From Sclerotinia nivalis (taxonomy: Eukaryota; Ascomycota; Leotiomycetes; Helotiales; Sclerotiniaceae): a stretch of DNA of 64,000 nucleotides. A model generated the notes under the pieces. The model did no database searches and was not told the origin of the DNA. It saw nothing but the letters and a program-made list of their open reading frames with translations. This document shows positions 45,888-57,500 of this stretch, piece after piece; positions within the stretch are counted from its first letter, which is position 1, and every line of letters starts with the position of its first letter. The stretch lies in the NCBI GenBank assembly GCA_029531795.1, contig JAPEIS010000010.1, positions 558,001 to 622,000 of the forward strand. Reading direction: 5' to 3'. The translations under genes were made by a program, and so were the position numbers.

Positions 45888-46901
45888 ATGAAATCATACT
45901 TTCTGCGTTGGAAGAATTATCGTCAAGTAGACCAGCCTGACGATTCTTCTTCAGAGACAAATGAACCCTTTCTAGACAAAGAAAATGGTTATCCAACTTT
46001 CCATGAAAAACCAAGGCCTTTCTTGACTTTCATTTTGGTTACCTCTATCGTTTTCAATTTCTTTCTTCTTGCCTTTAGTCTAAAGCAATCTTGGACTCCA
46101 AGGAAAGATGTATTTCAACAGATGTATAGTAAGTATCAATCTTAACGTTAGCATTGAACATGACTGATTTGAAACAGCACCTGCAAAAAGTGTGATAGAA
46201 TACCATAATCGAAATTTCGAAAATCCTATCCCAAAGATCGATGATGAATGGGCAGGACCACCCACTCCCGAGCGCAATGCTAGATGGGCAAATTTGCATT
46301 ATGTTGGTGATACTGGTCTCACCAAACATGAAGCTTCTCAACTACTCAATAAAACTGCCGCCGCTCTTCCTGGTACTGATGATGATTATCCAATCGTCTT
46401 GACTGTATTCCATGATCTTCATTGTCTGGTGCGTATTTTCTACCTTTTTTTAAAACACATTTCTAACCTGTATCAAGGATGCAATTCGTCTCACTCTCGG
46501 CTACCTCAGAGATCCAAAATGGAATGCTACAGTCAACCCATATAATACCGAATGGCCTGAGAACTTCAAAAGTGGACTTTATAGCACAGATCATGCGCAC
46601 CATTGTTTTAATTCTCTTCGCCAATCTTTACAATGTTTCTCGGATGTTACGCCACAAGTCTTTCAATATCATCCCGATAGAAATTTGGTCATTAGTAACT
46701 TTAATGTTATGCATACTTGCAGGAATTTTGATGCGGTATGTGATATTTTTTCATCTTTATGTTGCTATGTCGAAAGTTACTGACTTTTGTTGATGATAGA
46801 TACATCAATGGGCGCTTGATCATGCTTATGCTGGAGTATTTAATTTTACAGGATGGAGAGATGAACAGGGAATTTGTGGTCCGGATGGATGTAGTCGTTG
46901 A
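45888..46901 (+). CDS. UstYa-family (DUF3328) membrane oxidase-like protein
   Basis: Four exons, 45888-46128, 46178-46428, 46478-46735 and 46800-46901, encode 283 residues. The introns are 49, 49 and 64 bases with GT..AG ends, and a CTAAC branch in the second. A short cytosolic tail is followed by one membrane helix (about residues 45-65) and a lumenal domain. Both family motifs are complete: HDLHC at 159-163, just before intron 2, and HAHHC at 203-207. UstYa-type proteins carry out oxidative cyclisation or other oxidations of ribosomal peptides in the ustiloxin, phomopsin, asperipin, cyclochlorotine and victorin pathways, probably as copper or metal enzymes using the His/Cys motifs. The divergent neighbour is a Kex2-repeat precursor, so the most likely substrate is its YGYG-containing peptide (inference). 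No P450, methyltransferase or tyrosinase gene lies within reach in the window. Confidence 0.9.
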
Positions 46902-49900
46902 GGTATTCTCCAGTGATGTTGCCGGCACATCTTGCTCGAAAGTAGCAAATTCTAGTTCATAAAAGAATGATTTTTGCTTACCATGTCTTTTCTTGGTGAA
47001 TATTATGTGATGAATTGTGACAGTCCTATTGTTAATTATTCCATCGGCATGTTCAAAGTGACTCTCGGAACGTATGAATACCTACTCAGATATGTAGTAA
47101 TAATTCGAAATATTCGAGGGATTAAGCAATTGAGTTTTTCAAATGCGTCGCACTTCATATTCGGTCAAATCCAGTCAGTCGAGGAGAGAGAATCCTATCA
47201 CTCAACCCCTGCCCCCTTGCCATATTACCCGAGTTTTTCTTCCCGATCCAAGAAATAGCCAGGACAGCAAATCCAACTCAACCCGTCGGTCATCAAATCT
47301 TACAGTACTAGTATTCATCACCAAGCAAGTAAGAAGTCCCCTCGAAAGCAGCATGGATCTACATCCTAATTTCTCAAAACGACTGCAACCTTAATCTCAC
47401 ATCATCTGTTAGATACCCCACGAAACTTGAGAATGACCGTTTAAATATTAGTATGTCAGATACGAAATTAATTGCCGATATGATGTGTATTTTTAATGCT
47501 TATTGCTTACTTATTATATCTGATATCTGATATCTGAGCTAGCGCTGCATATTTCCCTTTTGATTGCTTCAAGCGGAATTGATGCGCGGTTTTATTGCTT
47601 ATTTATAGGTGATGGTTGACCGCTGTATATTTCCTCTTTGGTCACAGTGGGTAGCTTATATCGATGTTTGAAATGGGGCTGGTTGTTGATAGCGGAATAC
47701 TTGGTTTTGTCGGTCTTTTGATGGATATTAGCTAGTCCCTTCAAAAGGTCTTCTGATCTTCTGAGCTAGTGTCAGCAAGCAGCGATGCAGCGCACAGAGA
47801 TCTCTGCTGTGGCAGTGTGCCGAATCATTCACGATTGGATACATGTCAGGTATTCTTTTACTTCATTCTCAATATCTTTTCCCGCTAGATCTTCGGCTCG
47901 CATTTGCGGCGTAAGCAATACAAGAAAGCTTTGGACGATGACCTAGTAAGCGGGGTTGAGGGGTTAAGAGGTGGGATGCTGGTTTGTTGATGGTAGCAGT
48001 AATCGATATAAGATATGCCTAATAAGTCACATACCAATCCAATAGGCAATAGTATCAGCAGTGATAGTAATCAACAGCCCTCTTCGCCAGCATCAAAAAA
48101 AATATTTCTCACCTTAACCAAAGAACGCGGATTCATTTGACATTATTATTCATACCAAGAATTCCATGCAGGTCAGTAACAAAAGTCAGAGAGTGACAGC
48201 AGTCACAATTTCCCTACCCATAACAACCTACCTACCTACCTACGTTTATACTTCAAATTCAACACTTCTTTACCCTTTTCTTTTACTCCTCCCGATTTCC
48301 ATTCTAGGAATCCCCCCTCCCACGCTCACAATATCAATATCATCTCTTAGATAATCTTTCCGCGCGGTATACATTCTTCTAAGAGACAATAATCCAGCGT
48401 AGCGACGTTTATACTCATTCCTCATTATTTTTTATTTTTTATTTTTTATTCGCATAATTGCCATAACAGTATTGATAGATTAGTAAGTCGGAATACTGGA
48501 ACAAATACGAAATACCCACCACCATCCCTCTATCTGTTTCTCACGAGTCCTTAATATCTAACCTCCACTCCTACTAGCAACTATATAAACCCCATAATCC
48601 TCCTAGATCTTAATTCTCAAACCTCTTTTTCGCGGAGATCATAATCGCGACAAACCCCCATCTCAGTTCCCCATTCATAAAGCCGATACACGCAAAACCC
48701 GGCGAACAAACGATGCAAAATCGATTTTTCAGAGGCAGAGATGGAGATGGAGATGGAGAAGGAAAATATGATATAGATGATAATGAGATAATATGAAAAC
48801 ATTAATAATAATAAAAATAAATAACGGGAGTAATTAGTTATATTCCAAAAGATAAAGAGGAGAAGGAAGTAAAGGAAAATAAAATAACGACAAACTTTTT
48901 TTTTTTTTTTTGCTGGACTTATAACGCTTTTATTATCATCAATGTTCTCTACCCCCTTACACTCTCACCCTGACACGAGAATCCCGAATTCCTTTCAAAC
49001 CTCCATTTCCATCCCATTCCACAACACAACACAATATAAACCCATCCATTTTAACTCCTAATCTCTTATCCATCCACCCAACTCCTAACCTGTCATCTAC
49101 ACACCCACACATCCACTCACCATCACCATCAGCAATTCTATTAAAGCAAAAGTATCCAAAGCCAAAAAACAAAAAAAAAGAGGAAGAGAAATAGTGTAAT
49201 TTATATAATTTATATACTCAATATACCCATTTATTTCCTTTTTCTCTTTCTTTCTTCCTTCCTTTTTTATATTAAAGAAAATCCTCAAATTTCGCGATAT
49301 TTACATATATATACATATATATATACATACCATTTCCTTTTCACTTCTCCTCCTTTACCCCCTCTCAACTTCTCCCCCCCTTCTCCCCCCCTTCTCCCCC
49401 TTCCCTTTCACTTTCCCTCTCAATCTCACATATCCATATCCATATCCATATCCATATCCAAATCCAGCGATTCAATAATCTATATATTTATACTTACTTC
49501 CACCCCAAATCTATAAAATAAACAATCTATATATATTTTCTCTATCTTTCAAACCTCTTCCCTCCTTCCCTCCTTCCCTCCTTCCCCCCTTCCCTCCTTC
49601 CCTCTCCCCTCTCTTTTCTCCCCCTCCCCATCCACCCACTTATTCATTTCCCTTCCTCCTGTCCCTTTCTCCCCCCTTCCTCCTCTCCCCTTCTTCCCCT
49701 CCCCCCTTTCCCCTCCCCTCCCCATCCACCTCCTCCTCAAACAAGAACAAGAACAAAAAAACCCAAGATTTCTATATTTCTATATTTCTATATTTCTATA
49801 TTTCCAGATTTACAAATTTACAAATTTACAAATTTACAAATTTACAAATTTATACTCAAGTATATAATTTTCATCTGTATTGATGGAGTGGAGGGGGAGG

Positions 49901-51009
49901 GGTAGGTAATACGCGAGCGGGGAAGTATACGAGTAACTTTAGATATGTATCCTTATAGTAATAGGGGGAAGAAGGGATATCGGATGTGACTTGATCATTT
50001 TCTTATTTTCTATCATTATTTATCGATTTCTTCGCACTCGCATTCGTTCTCGTATCCGTACTCGCATTAGTACTTGTAAGGCTTGCATCCATCACTCGAA
50101 GTTATAGTCAATCAATCACATTTACATCACATTCATCCTAACACCAGAAAAGAATAATCTCAAAAAGAATGGTATTTCATATTGCTACAAATATATCCTC
50201 AACTCCACACATCTCATCTTATCTTCTCCATCCTTCCACCACCACCGCATAATCGCACACCCATCAAAACTTCATCCCCGATGGGCAACCCCTCACTTTC
50301 TCCCCCACCATCTCCCTCAAATCCACACACCATATCCCCCATCCCAAACTGGTATTTCCTCCAAATCTGATCAACAGGTTCCCGTTTCCTATTCCTATAA
50401 CCCCCACCCTCGAAACGACAGCAAATAAAAAAGAGAGTAATAAAACCCAGGCATATAATCATATCACAATTTCCATTGACCATTCCATCCCCAGAAAGAA
50501 CAAGAAAAAAAGTCCAAACATATATCCCCAATCCATTTCACCTCCATCCTATCAAAGATCCTCCCTTTCCTTTCGAGAAAGGTATCCTATCCCCACTCCT
50601 CTTCATCAACTTCGGTAATTTCAAGACGATGAATCGAAGAAAATTCTTCAAAGTCAAACAATTCCTCAGTATCAAATAATGTAAGAGAATGTAATGGAAA
50701 ATCCAATCGCGAAAAAAGGAATCCTCCCAAAACGAAAGACAAGAAAAAGAAATCGCTATAACAAATGAAGGTCAACCATGAGACTAAAAGCTCAAAAAGT
50801 TCCTCCAATATTAATTAAGAATTTGTTTCTCAGAAAAGTATTCATCATCTTCGTAAAATCTGACACTAAAAAAGAGAAACCAATTCCCCGTGTCAAAATA
50901 TGCACAATGTTGAATGCAATATCAAATTGTTTCTTTTGTTCAACAAGTTAAAGTAGAGATCGAATAATCAAAAAAATTGGGATCTACCCAAATTGATGAC
51001 TTGATCATC
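46902..51009. other. Gene-free region with many simple repeats
   Basis: No gene supported in 4.1 kb. From about 48.2 kb it is dense in low-complexity DNA: ATTTTTT units near 48425-48450, a poly-T run at 48896-48911, pyrimidine tracts near 49340-49420 and 49556-49740, CCATAT units at 49428-49464, TATTTC units at 49770-49803 and ACAAATTT units at 49810-49850. The right end is the 3' flank of the disordered protein gene. Confidence 0.55.
49340..49850. repeat. Cluster of pyrimidine tracts and short tandem repeats
   Basis: In order on the plus strand: CTTCTCCCCCC units (49370-49400), CCATAT units (49428-49464), CCTTCCCT units (49556-49610), TATTTCTA units (49770-49803) and ACAAATTT units (49810-49850). 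Four unrelated simple repeats within 500 bases is unusual even for this window. Confidence 0.85.
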
Positions 51010-52653
51010 TTAAAAGATGGAACTTTTACGTTTCTCAGCGCTAGTAAGAACAAGCATTGGTGCTTTCTTTTGAACATCAGCCGTTTCAGGCTTCTTTCCA
51101 CCATTCTTAAAAACAGCAGCAAAACTACCACCAATTTGTTCATCACCAGAAACACTCTCAGCAGTGAATGAATCAACTGAGATGACTGATTTCATCTCGA
51201 GAGAGTTTTGTCGTGAACTAGGTCTATTAGAACCAATAGCACCATGTTGAGATGTACGAGAACTTGGTGGACTTGGACGACCTGAAAGACTTCCACTTCC
51301 ACTACGACCAGAATCCGAATCATTATCATCAGCTGAGAATGATATTTCACCATGTTCTGATACAGGTGACATGCTGCCTGATGCACTACCTGGTGCTCTT
51401 CTACGTTCCAATCCAGCACGAACAAGATTATGAACAGCACTTCGACGAGTTCGAGTAGCAAAGTTCTTGGATCCTTCAAACTTTGCAGTTGGTTTGGCTT
51501 TCAATTCTTCAATAGGTGGTGGACCTCTTGGTTGTCTAACTGGATGTTCACCAGCACGTCCTGCACCTGGACCAAATCCTACTTGAGTTGGAGTACCTGG
51601 GAAAGTGGATTTTGGTAATCCAGCAGTTTTTGGACCATCCAATGCAATCTCACCAGACATAGACATAGCCATCGACTTTGAATTACGATGTCCTCTACGG
51701 AAAGCACCAGCAGATGGTGGTGGTAACGGAGCATGATCTTGTGGTGGCGATGCTGATTTCTTTGGTGGACTAATTGATCTGGTGAAGGTTGGTGTATCAG
51801 ATGGCGGTGGTGGGGATACTTGAAATCTTGGCGTGCCAGGTTGTTGCGGTGGAGAATAGTTAACTCTTTGTTCGTTTGGTGACTCGGTATATTGTTGACC
51901 ACTATTATCCATGAAATAGGTTTGTTGTCCAGTCATTGGGTTGTAATATGAATAAATACCAGGTTGAGCTCCCATGACAGGTGTAATGATTGGTTGCATG
52001 TTTTGTTTCATCTGTTGTTGTTGGTACATTCCCATATTTTGTGGGGTGATGGGAGGAGTTGAATATTGTCCATTCAAATTCATTCCTTGCATTTGTTGAG
52101 CGGCAGCTTGAACACTCATCAATTGTTGTTGAAGACGTTGTTGTTGTTCTGCCAGATACAAATTTGTAGCAACAAGTTGAGCATACAAATTTGGATCCAT
52201 TCCATCATGCCCATCATCAATGTAAATCTCAGGTGGTGAGAGAATTTGTTCGGGAACTGAATACATTTGATGTTGATTCATTTGATGATTTCCTTGATTG
52301 AATGAAGCATATCCTGAAGTCTTTGGTCCATTATCGGCATATCTGCTGGAGTTCAATCCGTTGTTTCCAGTGTTGTGTTGAACTTGAGTGGGTGGAGCAG
52401 TTGATGGAAAGTTGGCAGAGGTAGCAGATTTTGGTGCAGTTCTTAAACCTGCAAGTAAATGAGAACGAGATGTTCTTGGAGTTGGTGCACCATTATCTTG
52501 AGAATCAAGAGACTTGTTGGTGGGTTCGAAGGAGAGACGTTTAATGTTGGAACCATTCGCAGCTCTTCTAGCAGCGAAACCAGTAACTGGCATACCCAAA
52601 CCATTATTGGAAGAGAAGTTGTAAGACATCTGAGCAAGACCGCCTGCGTCCAT
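51010..52653 (-). CDS. Disordered Gln/Pro/Ser-rich protein, unrecognised
   Basis: Intronless. The frame opens at 52740, but I take the ATG at 52653 (MDAGGLAQMSYNFSSNNG), because the 29 residues upstream look like leader translation. This gives 547 residues. The N-terminal third has KRLSFEP and RTSRSHLLAGLRTAPK, which look like conserved short motifs and possible kinase sites. A Gln/Met-rich stretch follows (LAEQQQRLQQQLMSVQAAAQQMQ), then YSYYNPMTGQQTYFMDNSGQQY, proline-rich runs with SPPPP, and RRGHRNSKSM. A basic segment, FATRTRRSAVHNLVRAGLERRRAPGS, precedes a Ser/Gly/Asp tail. No folded domain is visible. The composition resembles fungal RNA-associated or polarity regulators that form condensates, but that is inference. 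Upstream is a long purine/pyrimidine-biased leader region. Confidence 0.8.
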   Translation of the reverse strand: MDAGGLAQMSYNFSSNNGLGMPVTGFAARRAANGSNIKRLSFEPTNKSLDSQDNGAPTPRTSRSHLLAGLRTAPKSATSANFPSTAPPTQVQHNTGNNGLNSSRYADNGPKTSGYASFNQGNHQMNQHQMYSVPEQILSPPEIYIDDGHDGMDPNLYAQLVATNLYLAEQQQRLQQQLMSVQAAAQQMQGMNLNGQYSTPPITPQNMGMYQQQQMKQNMQPIITPVMGAQPGIYSYYNPMTGQQTYFMDNSGQQYTESPNEQRVNYSPPQQPGTPRFQVSPPPPSDTPTFTRSISPPKKSASPPQDHAPLPPPSAGAFRRGHRNSKSMAMSMSGEIALDGPKTAGLPKSTFPGTPTQVGFGPGAGRAGEHPVRQPRGPPPIEELKAKPTAKFEGSKNFATRTRRSAVHNLVRAGLERRRAPGSASGSMSPVSEHGEISFSADDNDSDSGRSGSGSLSGRPSPPSSRTSQHGAIGSNRPSSRQNSLEMKSVISVDSFTAESVSGDEQIGGSFAAVFKNGGKKPETADVQKKAPMLVLTSAEKRKSSIF

Positions 52654-54560
52654 TTTGATGTTTTTATACAATTGAAAGTGGTATCTTGGATTTGAGTTTG
52701 AAAGAAGGAATCGTTCGATTCGTAGATTCGTAAATGTCAATTATCGAAGGGAATGTTGTCGATTTGACGTGTTTTTTTCGTGTAAGGATGGATTATCAGG
52801 TCGACCTGAGTGAGTAAAGGACGTGGAATTGTATTAAATAAATTAAGATAAATCGAAAAGAATATTGTCGATTCGTAATGTACGGAAAGTTGAAAGATTT
52901 TCAATGGAATTATGTTGTTTTTGCTTTGGGAGACGTAATTCTTTTAGAAAGAAGCTCGAATGTTGTGGTGAGATGAGGGGTGTAAAAAATAGGCAAGCCC
53001 TTTTTTTCGACACAAGCAACAAACAAATCGCAGGAGAAGAGGGGTGAATGTGTGCGTGAAGTGTGAAGTTTTATCGAAATAATTCTTCTTGAAGATGTGA
53101 AGGTATTTTGTGTAAATGAAGAATAACTTTTTGATGGTGGATCCAAGAAAAGGTTTGATTAATTCAAAGAACCAAAAAACCTGGAAAATTCCGAAAATGT
53201 GGTGTAGATGAGATGAGATTGAATTTTTTTTTTTTCGGTCGCGGACTGATAAGAATGGCCTGGCCTTCTTTAAGTTTTTTTTTCGATGATGATGAAGATG
53301 ATGAAGAGTTGGTGTTCTTGTTCGTTTTGATGGAATATTACAGAGTATCTATTGAATTTGTTGTATGCAGTATCTCTATTTGGATGAAGGAAGATAATTG
53401 ATAATCGAATCGATTGAAGAAGGAAGTATCTCGAAGGAAGTATCTTGAAGAAAGTCAAAAAAGACAAAAACAATGTCGGTATGTGAAAATATTTGATTGA
53501 GAAGGAAGTCTCGAACTGGAGAAATAAAGTAATTTTTTCTTAGGAAGGATTGTCAAGTACTTTAAATTCTTTTCAAGAGAAATAAATAAATAAATGAAAT
53601 TGAAAATAAATAAATTGATGCGTGTTTTTTGTGTGTAAATGTGTGCGTGTGTGGTGGATGTGGAGAAATAAGAGAAGGTCTGGGTGGATGATGATGGATG
53701 AGTGGAATAGTCGTGAATGGATGAATGGGTGGATGAATGTGGTGGATGAAGTGGATGGATAGATGGTGGGTGGATTGAAGAGTTTATGTGTGAATGGTCG
53801 AGTGAAGGTAGGTGCGTATGTAAGTGAGTGAAGTACCTGGTAATTAAGTTGTTCTGGCTCAAGGTCCAAGGTCAAAGTTCAAGGTCCAAGGTCCAAGGTC
53901 CAAGGTCGAGAGTAGTAGAAAGTGTCAAGGGCTGTGCGTATTTCGTTGAAATGGTATAGTGTTGTGGAGAAAAGAGGAAGGATAATCCAGTTCAATATCC
54001 AATCCCAAAAATGCCTTGAATTAATTGAAAATTCAATGTAGAAAAGCTCTATTCAATCAATAAAGAGCGAATGGAATGATAGGTAGTAGTAGTAGTAGTA
54101 GTAGTCTTGCTTTTGGAGATTTATCGATTTAAACGCGCGAGAGGCGAATAGAAGAGACGAGACGAGACGAGACGAGACGAATTACGCCGAACGAAAAGAG
54201 AGAAAAGGAAGAAAGAGTACTTCAATGGAACTAATCAAGAGAGGAAGAAAGAAATCCTTTTTGAATTGAATCTTTGATTGTCCTCTTCTTTATATCGATC
54301 AAGAGTTGTAAAGAGAGATGGTAGGAAGAGGGGATGGAAGTGAAAGTCGATCTTTTGATGAAGAAGGAAATCAGAGATATTATGAGAGTCAAGCAAATGA
54401 GTAAGAATCCAGGAAAGGAATGAGATTTACTCTTTTGATGAATGAAATGAATTAGATCGTCGACTTTTGAGCGAATTAGAATAACGAATTAGTCTTTAAA
54501 GTCGAAGGCAAATAGAAACGCTCCAATGAGAGAAAGTAGATATTACTATCTAGGTCTATG
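52654..54560. promoter_or_regulatory. Long promoter/leader region of the disordered protein gene
   Basis: On the gene's own (minus) strand this stretch is CT-rich almost throughout, as in fungal promoters and long leaders. It holds a CAAGGTC array (53860-53907), TAG units near 54081-54104 and GAGAC units near 54156-54179. The 135-codon minus frame at 53455-53862 is a low-complexity product of this bias. The extent as a leader is inferred. Confidence 0.4.
53860..53907. repeat. CAAGGTC array (about 6 copies)
   Basis: Six to seven copies of a 7-base CAAGGTC unit, with one CAAAGTT variant. Confidence 0.85.
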
Positions 54561-57500
54561 GATTTTTACTTGAATTTTCACCCCTCCAGTAACACGTTTA
54601 ACTTTTGTATGGCTAAAGCTTTGATGGCTCAAAAATGAACCAGGGTTTGTAATGCTTTGAGTGGTTTAACTTTTCCCTTGAAAAAACAAAACCTCAAGAC
54701 TGTACAACAGGTTTACAGGGGACATGATCTTCTTTTTACTCATATCGGCACTCTACTTTTCCCTATTAGGTCTTTGAAGCTACCAAGCATTTCCAAAAGA
54801 AGTGAAGTCTTGCTTACCCTTGAGCTTAGGTGAACATGGATCTTCGGTTAGTAGGTTTGATCAACAAAGATACCTTGTCATACTTGAGGATTATTCAAAG
54901 GGGACCACTTTGTGTTTTAATTTTAAAAAAAAAGAGAGCTGATGTGGGGGTATCTCTTTGTCGCAAATTTTGTTAGTTCAACCGATGAAAGTCTTGTCAA
55001 TCTCTTGTTCTTCGTCACGGTGTTGAATAGAAAAGTTTGAAGAGAACATGAAAATGATGCAAATTGATTTTATTTGATGAGGAACAATGGAAAAGGGCGG
55101 TGTGTGGAGGTAAGGGGTTACTCAACATCTAAATTCGAGTCTCGAAGGATTGATTGGTATGAACTCGATGTTCAATAAGGGAGGGGAAAAGCCTCATTGA
55201 GCTAAGAGAATGAGCTGTACGGGTAGCTTTCTAGACATCTAATTCCTGGTGCCACGAACCCATATTGATAGGTTCCACTTCTATTGATTGGTTATGTACG
55301 ATAGTTTCTTGTGAGTTGATTTCAAACTTCTGAAAGCCAAGTTAAAGTCAAGTTAAGGTCAAGAAATAAGAGTACAAGCGAAGTGAGAAGAACAGAGTAC
55401 AAGCCGAAAATTCCGTGATGGTTCAAAGAAAAGTGTACTCCGTACAGAGGATAAGATTCTATTGATAATGAATAGAGTCCGGGTACAACGGGTGAAAAGT
55501 ATAATGTCTAGTAAGGTTTCAAGCTCTTTTCAATTGGGATCCTTCAACCGTTTGACGGAACCGACGGGGAGGGAATGGGGTCTAAGGGAAAGGGAACCAA
55601 GGGAAAGGGACGAAGCCCATTGCATAAATTTGAAGTTGTTGTGATGAACCTAAATCTCAATTATTTTCAGCCACTCAAACCTCTCAAACACATACAAGCT
55701 TTCCCTAGCAAAATATCACATCAACATCAACATCAACATCAACATCAACATCAACATCAACATCAACATCAACATCAACATCAACATCAACATCAACAAG
55801 ACCTCACCTGACCTGATCTAGATCTAGACCAATATCTCACCTAATCATTCATAAAACATCAATACCATATACAGTGTCATCTCCACAACACTATAACCAA
55901 AAAGCGTAAATATCGCGTGGATAATCACATAAAAACTAAACATCTAACCAAATCTTCGAAATCGTACATCCCGACTAGGAATATTAATGTATTGCTGAGC
56001 CACAATCTTGCCTGGTGAGCACAGTGGGTACGCATCTTCGGAGTTAAAAAATCTCCTTGGTGTGAATGGGAATACGAATTGGTCTGGACACCATATATAC
56101 ATATAGGGTAGTCTTAAAGGAATAGGAATCTCCGTACAACGGGATTTATTATCCCAAAGTCTCACCAGTGAACGGTACATGCCATGGATTTCGTATCTAT
56201 CTCATGATTCTCATCAAGGATCCATCTAATCGCTATCAAAATTAATATATATCGATTATCACGATTCATACTCCGTACATTATGACCATGTAAGATATGC
56301 TCTGCAGATTATCCATCCTCGTGCCTAGAAATGAGCAGTGCTTGAAGGGATGTATTGAAAATGCATGAAAATCCTTTAAAATCCACTCTATCTGATAAAA
56401 TCCACAAGGACATAAGTTAACGCACGATAAAACTAAAGCCTGTAATGTAGTTAGTGAAGCCCAACGCCTAAGCATATACCATCCCATCCATACACCCCTC
56501 TCCACATCAAATGTACACGAAAGCATCAACGACGCACATGATCGATCAATGGAGACTTTTCTAAGCTTGTGTTTCAAAACATCTAATCGAATCCTGGATA
56601 TACTGCGTACCCCCATATCCAGGTTCCATACTATATTACCATCAATGCTCTTTCTCTTTCTTACACAAGCTTCTTCACAAGTAGTATGTCCTGAATAAAT
56701 TCAAAATTAGAAACTTTTATTCAAATTAAGGTTCTTGTCATACATGCTCATGTTGAATTCGTCACATCGCATTGCATCCCAATCCGTAACGAAGCCAAGT
56801 CAAACTTTCACTATACCAATCAAAGGTAATAATGATCCGGATCTTCACTTCATCCATGTTGACAGGATAGGAAAAAGGGACAAACGGTGTTTTGATTGGA
56901 TGCCGCATTTCTCTCAGGGCTGAAGGGTTCTTACCAATCCAATCCTTAAGATTTTATGCACATGTATTTCGCCATCTACCATTGCATTCAGTATCCCTCC
57001 CTAGTCTAAAAACTATTTATGCTTACGATGAATTGAATGGATTGAATGATGAATGATCGATCATTGGATCTCATCCTTTTAACTTCACTGTACGCAGATA
57101 TTCTGTCATACTAGCGATTCAGGAATAACTTTACTGCGTACAAGTTTAAGAGCACAATTCTAGTCCTCGTATTCATCGATCCATTCATCATCATGAATTT
57201 CTCTACCCTCCCTCAGAAAATATCCTTACTACCATGATCTATCATCCCGCGTCTACATGCAGGAAGAGTACCGAGTACTACCCTCCTTAAAATCATTCCA
57301 CCCATCTCATCCATTCCCGAGCGAGGCCAATGCACTTCATCAGGGGTCAGCACCCTTTTCCCGCGAACATCAAAGCTCCATATCCAATGAATTCCGCTTA
57401 TATATTTAATCTAAGCATTTTAGCCATCCACGGCGCTTAGAACCTCCAATCGCATTTGGACGATGATGGTTCCGCCTCGCTCGTTGCACTCGGTTTATTT

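Noticed and set aside
43438..46901. Inclusion of the indoleamine dioxygenase in the peptide cluster
   Set aside because: It lies over 2 kb away beyond a repeat region, belongs to primary tryptophan metabolism, and the core peptide has no tryptophan.
50214..50531. 105-codon minus-strand ORF in the pyrimidine-rich region
   Set aside because: Gly-rich translation of low-complexity DNA; no domain.
53455..53875. Minus-strand ORFs rich in H, S, T and P
   Set aside because: They arise from the CT/CA-rich leader of the disordered protein gene and have no recognisable domain.
55575..55811. ORF encoding poly-HQ
   Set aside because: It is a translation of the CATCAA microsatellite with no flanking exon signals.
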